64,000 nucleotides of DNA, from positions 62,001-126,000 of the forward strand of contig JAVKFY010000011.1 in assembly GCA_040223615.1 (NCBI GenBank), in the 5' to 3' direction. The DNA comes from JAVKFY01 sp040223615. Its GTDB lineage: Bacteria > Pseudomonadota > Alphaproteobacteria > GCA-2731375. Under the pieces are notes generated by a model, which was not told where the DNA came from, ran no database searches, and was given only the letters and a program-made list of their open reading frames with translations. The position numbers and the translations under genes are program-made. Of the stretch, positions 1 through 8,111 are shown one piece after another (position 1 is the first letter of the stretch; every line of letters starts with the position of its first letter).

Positions 1-41
1 TTGCGGAACCGGTTCGCGGTCCAGATCTGCTCGACGATCAT
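1..41 (-). CDS. Partial gene, possible MBL-fold metallo-hydrolase N-terminus
   Basis: Only the first 13 codons lie in the window (MIVEQIWTANRFR); the gene runs off the left edge. The ATG at 41 is preceded, reading the minus strand, by a good GAGGAGG ribosome-binding site about six bases away. That strong start supports a real gene. The N-terminus resembles, from memory, MBL-fold hydrolases annotated as hydroxyacylglutathione hydrolase-like. It would be transcribed after the gamma-glutamyltransferase gene, 26 bases downstream of its stop. Identity is a guess; existence of a gene start is fairly safe. Confidence 0.4.
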   Translation of the reverse strand, partial: MIVEQIWTANRFR

Positions 42-67
42 TGCCGCCTCCTCTGTTTGTTCGCTGC

Positions 68-1660
68 CTAGTAGCCCAGCGCCATGCCGTCCTTGCGCGG
101 GTCGGAGCCGCCGACCAGGGTGCCGTTGTCCCAGTCGATATGGATGATCTGGCCGCCGCCCCAGGGCATCTCCGGCCGGCCGACGGGGTGGCCCATCTCG
201 CCGAGCTTGTTCATCGTCGCGTCGGGCACGCCGCGCTCGCAGTCGAGCCGGCCGCCGACGTGGAACACGCGCGGACAGTCCAGCGCCTCCTGGGGGTCCA
301 TGCCGTAGTCGATCATGTTGGTCAGCACATGGGCGTGGCCGACCGGCTGGTAGGCGCCGCCCATGACGCCATAGCTGTACTCGACGCGCTCGCCGGTCAT
401 GCACAGGCCGGGAATGATGGTGTGCATCGGACGCTTGCGCGGCTGCACGTCGTTCGGGTGACCCGGGTTGACGACGAAGCCGGCGCCGCGGTTCTGCAGC
501 ACCACACCGGTCTTCGGCGCGGTGATCGCCGAGCCGAACGGGAAGTACAGCGAGTTGATGAACGAGCAGGAATTGCGGTCCTTGTCGACCACGGTCAGGT
601 AGATGGTGTCGCGGTAGGTCGGGCCGGTCATCGAGGCGACGTCGCCCATCGCCTTGGCCGGGTCGATGCGGCCGCGCAGCTCGTCGGCGAACTCGGCCGA
701 CAGCATCTTGCCGACCGGGACCTGGGCGTGGCGCGGGTCGGCGACAAACTCGTCGCGCGCGGCGAACGCCAGCCGGCCGGCCTCGGTCTCCAGGTGCAGG
801 CGCTCCACGCTCAACGGGTCCATCGACTTCAGGTCGTAGGCGGACAGGATGTTCAGCATCATCAGCGCGGTGATGCCCTGTCCGTTCGGCGGGATCTGGT
901 AGATCGTGCGGTCCTGATAGTCGGTGGCGATCGGCGTCACCCACTCCGCGCGCTGCTCGGCGAAGTCGTCCATGGAGTGGCGCGCGCCGAGGCTGTTGAG
1001 ATAGCTGACCAGGTCTTCGGCGACCTCGCCGGTGTAGAAGCCGTCGCGGCCCTTCTCGGCCACAGTGCGCAGGGTCTTGCCCAGCGCCGGCAGCGACCAG
1101 CGCTCGCCGGCCTTCGGCGCCTGGTTGCCGGCCTTGAGGTAGTATCTGGCGCTGTTCGGGTCGTTCGACATGCGCTTGGCCTGCCGGTCCCAGTCGACCG
1201 AGATGCGCGGCGTCACCGCCCAGCCGTTCTCCGCATACCCGATCGCCGGCTGCAGCAGCTCGTCCAGGCCCTTGGTGCCGTACTCGCCCAGCAGCGTCAC
1301 CCAGGCGTCGATGGCGCCCGGCACGGTAACCGAATGCGGCGAGTCCAGGCCCATGCCGTCGATGCCCTGTTCCAGCAGCCAGTCCGAGGTCAGCGCCTGC
1401 GGCGCCCAGCCCGATCCGTTCAGGCCGACCGGCTTGCCCTCGCCGCCCGGCACCAGAATGGCGAAACAGTCGCCGCCGATGCCGGTCGACATCGGCTCGA
1501 CCACGCACTGCACGGCGCAGGCCGCGACCGCGGCGTCGACCGCGTTGCCGCCGTCGCGCATCACCTCGATGGCGGTCAGTGTCGACAGCGGATGCGACGT
1601 CGCCGCCATGCCGTTGGTGCCGTGCGCCGTGGAGCGGCCGGGAATCTGAAGATCGCGCAT
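68..1660 (-). CDS. Gamma-glutamyltransferase family protein
   Basis: N-terminal-nucleophile hydrolase of the gamma-glutamyltransferase family (530 aa), which cleaves gamma-glutamyl bonds of glutathione or related amides after autocatalytic splitting into two subunits. The N-terminal HP-STxTAxxxMRxGGNAVDAAVA region (about residues 23-47), the GIGGD block (60-64) and the central DTIYLTVVD segment are typical. Thr352 is the expected processing site and nucleophile. No signal peptide is seen, so it is probably cytosolic, unlike the periplasmic E. coli enzyme. Many cytosolic members act on substrates other than glutathione, so the substrate is left open. It starts at an ATG 72 bases downstream of the DUF4170 gene on the same strand. 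Confidence 0.92.
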   Translation of the reverse strand: MRDLQIPGRSTAHGTNGMAATSHPLSTLTAIEVMRDGGNAVDAAVAACAVQCVVEPMSTGIGGDCFAILVPGGEGKPVGLNGSGWAPQALTSDWLLEQGIDGMGLDSPHSVTVPGAIDAWVTLLGEYGTKGLDELLQPAIGYAENGWAVTPRISVDWDRQAKRMSNDPNSARYYLKAGNQAPKAGERWSLPALGKTLRTVAEKGRDGFYTGEVAEDLVSYLNSLGARHSMDDFAEQRAEWVTPIATDYQDRTIYQIPPNGQGITALMMLNILSAYDLKSMDPLSVERLHLETEAGRLAFAARDEFVADPRHAQVPVGKMLSAEFADELRGRIDPAKAMGDVASMTGPTYRDTIYLTVVDKDRNSCSFINSLYFPFGSAITAPKTGVVLQNRGAGFVVNPGHPNDVQPRKRPMHTIIPGLCMTGERVEYSYGVMGGAYQPVGHAHVLTNMIDYGMDPQEALDCPRVFHVGGRLDCERGVPDATMNKLGEMGHPVGRPEMPWGGGQIIHIDWDNGTLVGGSDPRKDGMALGY

Positions 1661-1732
1661 GGACCGCGCACTCCTGAAAATGGAAACGTTATCGCGCAGT
1701 ATGACGCCGGCAATGCCGGCGCGCCATCCGAC

Positions 1733-1957
1733 TCAGCGCAAGCGGACGACGATGTACTTCATGAACGCGTTGTCGACGGTCTGCTGGGCCGCGCCGCGCC
1801 AGACCTTGATCGCCGCTTCGTAGGTCGCGAACACGCCCTTGATGTCGAGCTTCTCGGGGTCGACGAAATGCACGCCGCGCGGATCGGTGACCTCGCCACC
1901 CAGCACGAGGAAGAGCTGCTGCTGCTCCTGGTCGAATTCGCGTTCTTCGGTACTCAT
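1733..1957 (-). CDS. DUF4170 domain-containing protein
   Basis: Small protein of 74 aa with the DUF4170 pattern: an LVLGGEV segment (about residues 17-23), FVDPEKLD, then a W-containing helix and the C-terminal MKYIVVRL strand. This family is almost confined to Alphaproteobacteria and has no known function; it is probably a small soluble alpha/beta protein. The gene is divergent from the first EamA transporter, with 73 bases between the starts that must hold both promoters. Family assignment comes from recognition of the sequence pattern. Confidence 0.8.
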   Translation of the reverse strand: MSTEEREFDQEQQQLFLVLGGEVTDPRGVHFVDPEKLDIKGVFATYEAAIKVWRGAAQQTVDNAFMKYIVVRLR

Positions 1958-2030
1958 GATGGGTCGCCTATTACCATAGCCTGCATTCGAAAACCTACCC
2001 GAAACCCTCTACAAAGCGCTAAGAAGCGCT

Positions 2031-2915
2031 ATGAGCGTCGCCCTGCCTACGCCGAACCCGAATTTGCGCGGAATCGGCTTCATGATCGCCTCGATGGGCG
2101 CGATCACCGCGCTGGACGCCACCGCCAAGTGGCTGACCGACGGCTACCCCATTACCGAAGTGGTGTTCTTCCGCTCCCTCTTCGCGCTGCTGCCGGTCGG
2201 CGTGCTGGCCTGGCGCGAGGGCGGGCTGACGGCGCTGCGTACCACGCGCCTGGCGGCGCACGCGCTGCGCGCCTGCATCGGCGTGATCACCACCTTCCTG
2301 TTCTTCCTGGCGCTGTCGCTGATGCCGCTGGCCGACGCCACGGCGATCGTGTTCTGCGGCACGCTGTTCGTCACGGCGCTGTCGGTTCCCTTGCTGGGCG
2401 AGAAGGTGGGGCCGCGGCGCTGGGCGGCGGTGCTGGTCGGCTTCCTGGGTGCCATGGTGATCGTACGCCCTGGCATGGGCGTGTTCGGGCCGGCCGCCAT
2501 GATCGCGCTGGCCGCGGCCTTCTGCTACGCGCTGATCGTGATCAGTACGCGCTGGCTGACCCGCACCGAGACGACCGCCGCGCTCGGCTTCTACTACGCG
2601 GCGCTGGGGGCGCTGATATCACTGGCCGGGTTGCCGTTCGGCTGGGTGCTGCCGACCTGGACAGACCTCGGCCTGTTCGTGCTGCTGGGCCTGTTCGGCG
2701 GTGTCGGCACGCTGTTGATGATCGAGGCGTTCCGGCACGCGCCAGTCGCGGTGGTGGTGCCGTTCGAGTACACGGCGCTGATCTGGGCGACCATCTACGG
2801 CTATCTGATCTGGCACGAGCTGCCCGACGGCTTCACCTGGCTCGGCGCGGCGATCCTGGTGGCCAGCGGCCTCTACGTCATGCACCGCGAACACAAGACC
2901 AACGGTGGCGACTAG
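2031..2915 (+). CDS. EamA/DMT-family transporter, first tandem copy
   Basis: Inner-membrane carrier of the drug/metabolite transporter superfamily (294 aa) with about ten hydrophobic segments arranged as two EamA repeats. Typical marks are GAITALDATAKWL near the N-terminus, the FFRSLFALLPVG segment and the end-of-repeat ATAIVFCGTLFVTALS and PLLGEKVG blocks. The substrate cannot be read from sequence; relatives export amino acids, nucleosides or drugs. The gene is the first of a tandem duplicate pair; the second copy begins 186 bases after its stop. A short REP-like palindrome lies between them. Confidence 0.92.
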   Translation: MSVALPTPNPNLRGIGFMIASMGAITALDATAKWLTDGYPITEVVFFRSLFALLPVGVLAWREGGLTALRTTRLAAHALRACIGVITTFLFFLALSLMPLADATAIVFCGTLFVTALSVPLLGEKVGPRRWAAVLVGFLGAMVIVRPGMGVFGPAAMIALAAAFCYALIVISTRWLTRTETTAALGFYYAALGALISLAGLPFGWVLPTWTDLGLFVLLGLFGGVGTLLMIEAFRHAPVAVVVPFEYTALIWATIYGYLIWHELPDGFTWLGAAILVASGLYVMHREHKTNGGD

Positions 2916-2958
2916 CGGGATTTCCCGGGACGACAGAGCCGCCGCTCGGTTGCGTTGA

Positions 2959-2990
2959 CATGGACACCGGATCAAGTCCGGGGTGACGAT
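2959..2990. repeat. REP-like imperfect palindrome between the EamA copies
   Basis: The segment contains CACCGG - ATCAAGT - CCGGGGTG, an imperfect hairpin within the motif TGGACACCGG...GGGGTGACG. This looks like the extragenic repeated element, usually beginning TGGACCCCGG, that recurs between genes in many alphaproteobacterial genomes. Only one copy is in the window. It may act as an attenuator or mRNA-stability hairpin. Confidence 0.5.
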
Positions 2991-3101
2991 CGACGTGAGC
3001 GCCGAGCGTGAGTCCGGTTGGCCGGAACCGGGCCTAGCGGCGCGCGGCAATCGCGGGCATCATCGCCGGCCGCAAACCTCGCGAGACCGTCGATCACCGC
3101 C

Positions 3102-3986
3102 ATGAGCGTCGCCGTCCCCCTGCCCAACCCGCGCCTGCGCGGCATCTTCGCCATGATTGGCGCGATGGGCGCGTTGTCGGCGCTGGACGCGGTGGCGAAG
3201 TGGCTGACCGCCGGCTATCCGGTCACCGAGGTGGTGTTCTTCCGCTCGGTCTTCACCATGCTGCCGGTCGGGGTGATGCTGGCTCGCGAGGGCGGCTTCG
3301 GCTCGCTGCGCACGCAACGGCTGGGCGCGCACCTGCTGCGCGCCGCCATCGGCGTGGCCACGGCGTCGTGCTTCTTCATGGCGGTGTGGCTGATGCCGCT
3401 GGCCGATGCCACGGCCATCGTGTTCACCGGCACGCTGTTCGTCACCGCATTGTCGGTGCCACTGCTGGGCGAGCGGGTCGGGCCAAGGCGGTGGGCGGCC
3501 GTGCTGGTCGGGTTCCTGGGCGCGATGGTGATCGTCCGGCCCGGCATGGGCGTGTTCGGCACCGGCGCCTGGTTCGCGCTCGGCGCGGCCTTCTGCTACG
3601 CGCTGGTGGCGATCAGCACGCGCTGGCTCGGGCGCACCGAGAACAGCACCACGATGGCGTTCTACTACGCCGCCTTCGGCGGGCTGATCAGCCTGGCCGG
3701 CCTGCCCTTCGGCTGGGTGATGCCGACCTGGGAAGACCTCGGGCTGTTCGTGCTGCTGGGGTTGTTCGGCGGGGTCGGCTCGCTGCTGCTGGGGGAGGCG
3801 TTCCGGCACGCGCCGGTCGCGCTGGTGGCGCCGTTCGAATACACCGCGCTGGTGTGGGCGACGATCCTGGGCTTCGTGTTCTGGCACGAGCTGCCCGACG
3901 CCTTCACCTGGGCCGGTGCCGCGATCCTGGTGGCCAGCGGCCTCTACGTGATGCACCGCGAGCACAAGATGAAGGGCGAGGACTAG
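3102..3986 (+). CDS. EamA/DMT-family transporter, second tandem copy
   Basis: Ten-segment EamA transporter of 294 aa, the same length as the copy at 2031-2915 and matching it along the whole protein: MSV-xx-P-PNPxLRGI start, ALDAxAKWLTxGYP, VGPRRWAAVLVGFLGAMVIVRPG core and the HREHK C-terminus. The start at 3102 was chosen because it matches the first copy; an upstream ATG at 3018 would add an Ala/Ser-rich tail absent from the paralogue. A thioesterase gene follows after nine bases, so the two may be co-transcribed. Substrate unknown. Confidence 0.93.
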   Translation: MSVAVPLPNPRLRGIFAMIGAMGALSALDAVAKWLTAGYPVTEVVFFRSVFTMLPVGVMLAREGGFGSLRTQRLGAHLLRAAIGVATASCFFMAVWLMPLADATAIVFTGTLFVTALSVPLLGERVGPRRWAAVLVGFLGAMVIVRPGMGVFGTGAWFALGAAFCYALVAISTRWLGRTENSTTMAFYYAAFGGLISLAGLPFGWVMPTWEDLGLFVLLGLFGGVGSLLLGEAFRHAPVALVAPFEYTALVWATILGFVFWHELPDAFTWAGAAILVASGLYVMHREHKMKGED

Positions 3987-3995
3987 GAGGCCAGG

Positions 3996-4418
3996 ATGAG
4001 CGAGTTCGACAAGGCGGCGGCGGAAGCGATCGTGCGCGACAGGCTGGCGCCGTGGATCCAGGACCTGGACCTGAAGGTCGAGGCGGTCTCGGGCGACGAG
4101 GTCGTGCTGCGCGTACCGCATGACGAGCGGCTGTCGCGCTTCGGCGGCATGGTCTGCGGCCAGGCGATGATGGCGCTGGCCGACACGGCGATGATCTTCG
4201 TGGTCTCGGCGGTCAATGGCGGTTTCGTGGAGATGGCGACCACCAACATCACCACCAGCTTCTTCCGGCCCATCGTCGGCAAGGACATGATCGCCAGGGG
4301 ACGCGCGCTGAAGACCGGCAAGCTGCTGGTGTTCGGCGAGGTCACGCTCTACGCCGACAGCGACGACCGGCCGGCGGCGCACGCCACGGTGACCTACGCG
4401 TTGCCACCCTCGCGCTGA
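3996..4418 (+). CDS. PaaI-type hotdog-fold thioesterase
   Basis: Cytosolic acyl-CoA thioesterase-like protein (140 aa) of the PaaI/YbgC hotdog family. The central helix FGGMVCGQAMMALADTAM (about residues 49-66) has the GxxxxxLxDxA pattern of this fold, followed by the TTNITTSFFRPI strand and a C-terminal HATVTYAL strand. A GGAGG ribosome-binding site sits just ahead of the ATG. The gene follows the second EamA transporter closely. Its end overlaps the end of the convergent MFS gene by 25 bases. The acyl substrate is unknown. Confidence 0.85.
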   Translation: MSEFDKAAAEAIVRDRLAPWIQDLDLKVEAVSGDEVVLRVPHDERLSRFGGMVCGQAMMALADTAMIFVVSAVNGGFVEMATTNITTSFFRPIVGKDMIARGRALKTGKLLVFGEVTLYADSDDRPAAHATVTYALPPSR

Positions 4419-5596
4419 AGTTTGGGGAACCTCCAGAGCATGCCGGCGCCGGCCACGGTGGTCGCCGTCGCGAAAGCCACGAACATGGCGTCGTAGCTGC
4501 CGGTCAGCTTCAAAGCAGCGGCGAAAAGGGTCGGGCCGACCACGAGGCCGGCATAGGTGAAGAACAGCACACCGCCGGTGGCGGCGCCGATCTCGGCGCC
4601 ACCGGCGCCGCGCACCACCTCGGCCAGGAACACGCCGTTCCAGCCGCTGACCGTGGCGCCGCAGCAGGCACCGACCGCCGCGACCGCCAGCAGGCTGCCG
4701 CCGTGCGCGGTCAGGACCAGCGCGACGATACTGGCCAGGCTGCCGACGCCGAGCAGCGCCAGCACCAAGCGGCCGGAGCCCGTCCGATCCGCTACCCAGC
4801 CCCACAGCACCCGGCCGACGGCGCCGGCGACCTGCATGGCGGAGAAGGCGATGCCGGCGCGCACCAGGTCGAACCCGGCCTCGGCGACCAGGTAGGTCAC
4901 GAAGTAGGTGAACAGAGTCATTTGCAGCGCGGTGAAGGCGAAGGACATCGCGGTCAGGCGGCGCAGCGCCGGCCGGGTCAGCACCGGGCGCACCATGATC
5001 CAGACCTGGCCGAGGCCGAGCCGCTGGGTCGGATCGCGCTCGGTATCGAGCCGCCGGCTCAGCGGCATGACCGCCACCGCGGCCGCCAGACCGAGCCCGC
5101 AAACCGTCCAGATCGCCGCCTGCCAGCCCGCCGCCACCGCGACGGCGGGGATCAGCAGGCCGCCGATCATACCGCCCAGCGAGGCGCCGGACTGCTTGAT
5201 CGAGAACACCAGGCCCTGCAGGCGCGGCGGCGTCACTTTGGCCAGCACGTGGCTGCCGGTCGGCGTGTTGGGGCCGTAGCCGGTGCCGACGGTCAGCGCG
5301 CTCAGCACCAGCAGCGGCAGCATCGCCGGCAACGCCAGCAGCAGCCCCAACGACGATAGCGCCAGCCCGGCCAGGTTCATGCGCACCGCGCCAAAGCGCC
5401 GGATCACCGGCCCGACCGCTGCCGACACGAACATCGCCGCCAGGAACACCAATGAAGAATAAAAGCCCACCGTCGCCGGCTCGACACCGATCGCGGGCGC
5501 GATTTCCGGCGCCAGCACCGGCACCGCCAGGAACACGATGCTCGCCACCGTCTGGGTCAGCAGCATGCCGCCCAGCGGCCACAGCACCTGATGCAT
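4394..5596 (-). CDS. MFS transporter
   Basis: Twelve-segment major facilitator (400 aa) in the inner membrane. The YGPNTPTGSHVLAKVTPPRLQG loop and FSIKQSGASLGGMIGGLL segment resemble MFS carriers of small organic anions (nitrate/cyanate or sugar-acid types). It is the last gene of a minus-strand unit SDR - TauD dioxygenase - EthD protein - MFS (41 bases after the EthD stop). This position suggests uptake or export of the compound those enzymes process. Substrate not determinable. Confidence 0.9.
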   Translation of the reverse strand: MHQVLWPLGGMLLTQTVASIVFLAVPVLAPEIAPAIGVEPATVGFYSSLVFLAAMFVSAAVGPVIRRFGAVRMNLAGLALSSLGLLLALPAMLPLLVLSALTVGTGYGPNTPTGSHVLAKVTPPRLQGLVFSIKQSGASLGGMIGGLLIPAVAVAAGWQAAIWTVCGLGLAAAVAVMPLSRRLDTERDPTQRLGLGQVWIMVRPVLTRPALRRLTAMSFAFTALQMTLFTYFVTYLVAEAGFDLVRAGIAFSAMQVAGAVGRVLWGWVADRTGSGRLVLALLGVGSLASIVALVLTAHGGSLLAVAAVGACCGATVSGWNGVFLAEVVRGAGGAEIGAATGGVLFFTYAGLVVGPTLFAAALKLTGSYDAMFVAFATATTVAGAGMLWRFPKLQREGGNA

Positions 5597-5637
5597 CGAT
5601 CCTCCCCGGGCCGCGGATGCGACGCCAGACCGCCTGC

Positions 5638-6309
5638 CTAGCCCAGGATGACGTGCTCGTCGACGATGATGGTGCCAAGACGGCCGGGCGCGAGAAAGTT
5701 GACCTCGTCCGCCTTGGTCCGCGCGTAGGCCGACGAGGCGGACGAGGCGCGCATGTCGTCAATGCTGTCGAACCAGGCCATCGGCAGTCCGTCGAAGGCC
5801 GGCGGCTGCGCCTTGCGATAGGCGCCGAGACGGACGTGGCTCTGCACGTAGCGTCGCATCTCGTCGATGCCAGCGGCGATCGGCCCATGCACGTCGCGCC
5901 AGTAGGCCTGTCCGTCGGCCGGCGCCAGGCCGTCCTTGAAGGTCAGCAGCGAGATGCTCTTCACGGCCGTCGGCGAGACCGGGCCGTCCTTGATCACGAC
6001 CTCCTCGGTCAGCAAATCGACCAGGCTGTCGGTGTCGATGAAGTTCGGCTCGTCGCGCTTGGCGGCGGCGAACGCCTCGGTTTGGCTCATCGCCCGAAGC
6101 GCGTCCTTGTCGTCGACCCAGATCTCGGCGACGCCGTCGCAGATCAATCCGCCCTTGGAATAGCCGCCGAGCCGCGGATGCGACTGCACATAGCGCCGGA
6201 TGCCCGGGATGCGGGCGACGATCGGGCCGTGCGTTCGCAGCCAGTGGGCCTGGAAGGCCTCGACGCCCATTCCCGGACGACGGTGCACGACCTCGCAGAT
6301 CTTCATCAC
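5638..6309 (-). CDS. EthD domain protein with two EthD repeats
   Basis: Protein of 223 aa made of two tandem ferredoxin-like EthD/dimeric alpha-beta barrel modules. Repeat one covers about residues 1-95 (THGPIVARIPGIRRYVQSHPRLGGY) and repeat two about 115-215 (VHGPIAAGIDEMRRYVQSHVRLGAY); the repeats share the HGP and RRYVQSH motifs. EthD proteins accompany oxidative degradation systems; roles include small isomerase/decarboxylase-like chemistry or an accessory role. The fusion of two modules should give a pseudo-dimer in one chain. It lies between the dioxygenase and MFS genes of the same minus-strand unit. Confidence 0.85.
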   Translation of the reverse strand: MMKICEVVHRRPGMGVEAFQAHWLRTHGPIVARIPGIRRYVQSHPRLGGYSKGGLICDGVAEIWVDDKDALRAMSQTEAFAAAKRDEPNFIDTDSLVDLLTEEVVIKDGPVSPTAVKSISLLTFKDGLAPADGQAYWRDVHGPIAAGIDEMRRYVQSHVRLGAYRKAQPPAFDGLPMAWFDSIDDMRASSASSAYARTKADEVNFLAPGRLGTIIVDEHVILG

Positions 6310-6337
6310 GGCACGGCTCGCCGGCCCGCGCCGGCGA

Positions 6338-7240
6338 CTACTCCGCTGCGTCGGCGGCCTGGCCCTCGCGCAGGTGACGGAGCAGCTGGCGGTCGTGGCG
6401 GCTCATCGCCGAAGCGGCGTCGTGCAGCTCCGGATAGGGGCGCCAGCGCGGCTGGTTGCCGACCGGATGGTCGCCCATCACCGTAACCCGCTCGATCACC
6501 CGCTCGCCCTCGAAGTCGTTGACCACGTAGTGCTGGGTGAAGCGGTTGTCCCACATGCCGATGGTGCCAGCGGTCCAGTGGTAGCGCACGGTGAAGGCCG
6601 GCTGCTGCACCCAGCGGGTGAGGTAGGCGAGGAAATGCTCGCTCTCCGCGCCGCTCATCTCGACGATGCGGCGGGTGAAGTGCTCGTTGACGTAGAGCGC
6701 CTTCTTGCCGGTCTGCGGATCGATGCGGACCAGCGGATGGATCGCCATGCGGTCGGGCCGGTCGTGCGGATGCGCGTCGTGCAGCGCGCTCAGGCCCTCG
6801 CAGAGTTCCTGCAGCGGAGCCGACAGGCCCTCGTAGGCAGCGGTCAGGCTGCACCACATGGTGTCGCCGCCGACCTCCGGACACTGCTTCATGTTCAGGA
6901 TCGACATCAGCGCCGGTTGCGGCAGGAAGGTCAGGTCGGTGTGCCATTCGTCGGCGATGCCGCCGGTGCTGGCCTGGAGCCGGAACAGCTCGGGATGCTC
7001 GACGTCGTTGCGGTTCTTCAGGTTCGGGTGGCCCTCCAGCTCGCCGAAGTAGCGGCCGAAGGCGATGTGCTCGTCCGGATCCAGGTGCTGGCCGGGGAAG
7101 AACAGCACCTTGTGCTCGTGCAGCAGCGCCCTGATCTCGTTGGCGTCGCTCTGATCAGCCTGGGACAGTTTCACGCCGGTCACTTCCGCACCCAGCGCCG
7201 CCGTCAGCCGCCGGACCCGCCATCCATTCGCGATTGCCAT
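6338..7240 (-). CDS. TauD/TfdA-family Fe(II)/2-oxoglutarate dioxygenase
   Basis: Non-heme iron dioxygenase of 300 aa that would hydroxylate an organic substrate using O2 and 2-oxoglutarate. The facial triad is visible: His100 and Asp102 in the EWHTDLTF motif and His237 in WDNRFTQHY, with the 2-oxoglutarate-binding Arg downstream in the RVIERVTV block. Start ATG at 7240 chosen because it gives the expected GWRVRRLTAALGAEV N-terminus. Members act on taurine, alkyl sulfates, 2,4-D and similar compounds; this substrate is unknown. It sits 14 bases after the SDR gene in the minus-strand unit. Confidence 0.92.
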   Translation of the reverse strand: MAIANGWRVRRLTAALGAEVTGVKLSQADQSDANEIRALLHEHKVLFFPGQHLDPDEHIAFGRYFGELEGHPNLKNRNDVEHPELFRLQASTGGIADEWHTDLTFLPQPALMSILNMKQCPEVGGDTMWCSLTAAYEGLSAPLQELCEGLSALHDAHPHDRPDRMAIHPLVRIDPQTGKKALYVNEHFTRRIVEMSGAESEHFLAYLTRWVQQPAFTVRYHWTAGTIGMWDNRFTQHYVVNDFEGERVIERVTVMGDHPVGNQPRWRPYPELHDAASAMSRHDRQLLRHLREGQAADAAE

Positions 7241-7254
7241 CGAATGCTTCCTTC

Positions 7255-8049
7255 CTATTGCGCCGTGATGCCGCCATCGACCACCAGGCCGGAGCCGGTG
7301 ACGAAGCTGGCATCGTCGCTGGCCAGGTAGACGATGCCCTTGGCGATGTCCTCCGGCACGCCGAGGCGGCCGATCGGGTGCATCTTGGCCGAGTATTCCT
7401 TGGCTGTCGCCGGGTCGTTCAGCCCATGCGCGGTGGCGCGCGCCTCGAACGTCTGCGCGCCCATGTCGGTGTCGATCACGCCGGGATGGATCGAATTCAC
7501 CCGGATGCGATAGCCCTTGCGCGAGAAGTACAGCGCGCAGGACTTGGTGAACATGGTCACGCCGCCCTTGGTCATCGAGTAGAGCGGGTCGAGCTGCGAG
7601 CCGACCAGGCCGGCGATCGACGAGAGATTGACGATGGCCGAACCGTGCGCGCTGTCCTTGCCCGACGCGGCCAGCGCCGGCGTGCATTGCTTGGTGCCCA
7701 GGAACACGCCGATGAGGTTGACCCCGGACAGCCGGTTCCAGTCGTCCAGCGTCGCTTCCTCCAGGCCCAGGCCGGTGAACAGGCCGGCATTGTTGACCAG
7801 GATGTCGAGCTTGCCGAACTTGTCCTGCGCCACGCCAATGGCGGCGTCCCAGTCGTCGGCCTGAGTCACGTCCAGGTGGGTGTAGGCGGCGGCCTTGCCC
7901 AGCGCCTCGGCGGTGGCCTCGCCCATCTCGTCGCGCACGTCGGCCAGCACGACCCTGGCGCCGGCCTCGATCATCGCCGCGCCCGTCGCCGCGCCGATGC
8001 CGCGCGCCGCGCCGGAGATCAGTGCGACCTTGCCGTCCAACTTGCTCAT
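7255..8049 (-). CDS. Short-chain dehydrogenase/reductase
   Basis: Classical SDR (264 aa) using NAD(P)H to oxidise or reduce a hydroxyl/keto group. The Rossmann GAARGIG motif is at residues 13-19, NNAG at 86-89, catalytic Ser144, and YSMTK with Tyr157 and Lys161; the C-terminal GSGLVVDGGITAQ is typical. Asp37 after the second strand favours NAD(H). It is the first gene of the minus-strand unit leading to the dioxygenase, EthD and MFS genes, and is divergent from the SMP-30 gene with 62 bases between starts. Confidence 0.93.
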   Translation of the reverse strand: MSKLDGKVALISGAARGIGAATGAAMIEAGARVVLADVRDEMGEATAEALGKAAAYTHLDVTQADDWDAAIGVAQDKFGKLDILVNNAGLFTGLGLEEATLDDWNRLSGVNLIGVFLGTKQCTPALAASGKDSAHGSAIVNLSSIAGLVGSQLDPLYSMTKGGVTMFTKSCALYFSRKGYRIRVNSIHPGVIDTDMGAQTFEARATAHGLNDPATAKEYSAKMHPIGRLGVPEDIAKGIVYLASDDASFVTGSGLVVDGGITAQ

Positions 8050-8111
8050 TGTTCCGCGTTTCCTTCCCGTAGCTGGCCCATTCTAGGCGGCGCCGCCATA
8101 ATGGCGCCACC

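Noticed and set aside
1678..1695. LacI-type operator before the gamma-glutamyltransferase gene (GGAAACGTTATC)
   Set aside because: The symmetry is broken on one side and no regulator is adjacent; too weak to report as a site.
41..2986. Very long open plus-strand frame (981 codons) antisense to the gamma-glutamyltransferase gene
   Set aside because: Its translation is Arg/Ala/His-rich low-complexity sequence without any family motif; it is a shadow of the GC-rich codon pattern of the real genes. The same holds for long opposite-strand frames such as 3060-5888, 10149-12422 and 50870-52846.
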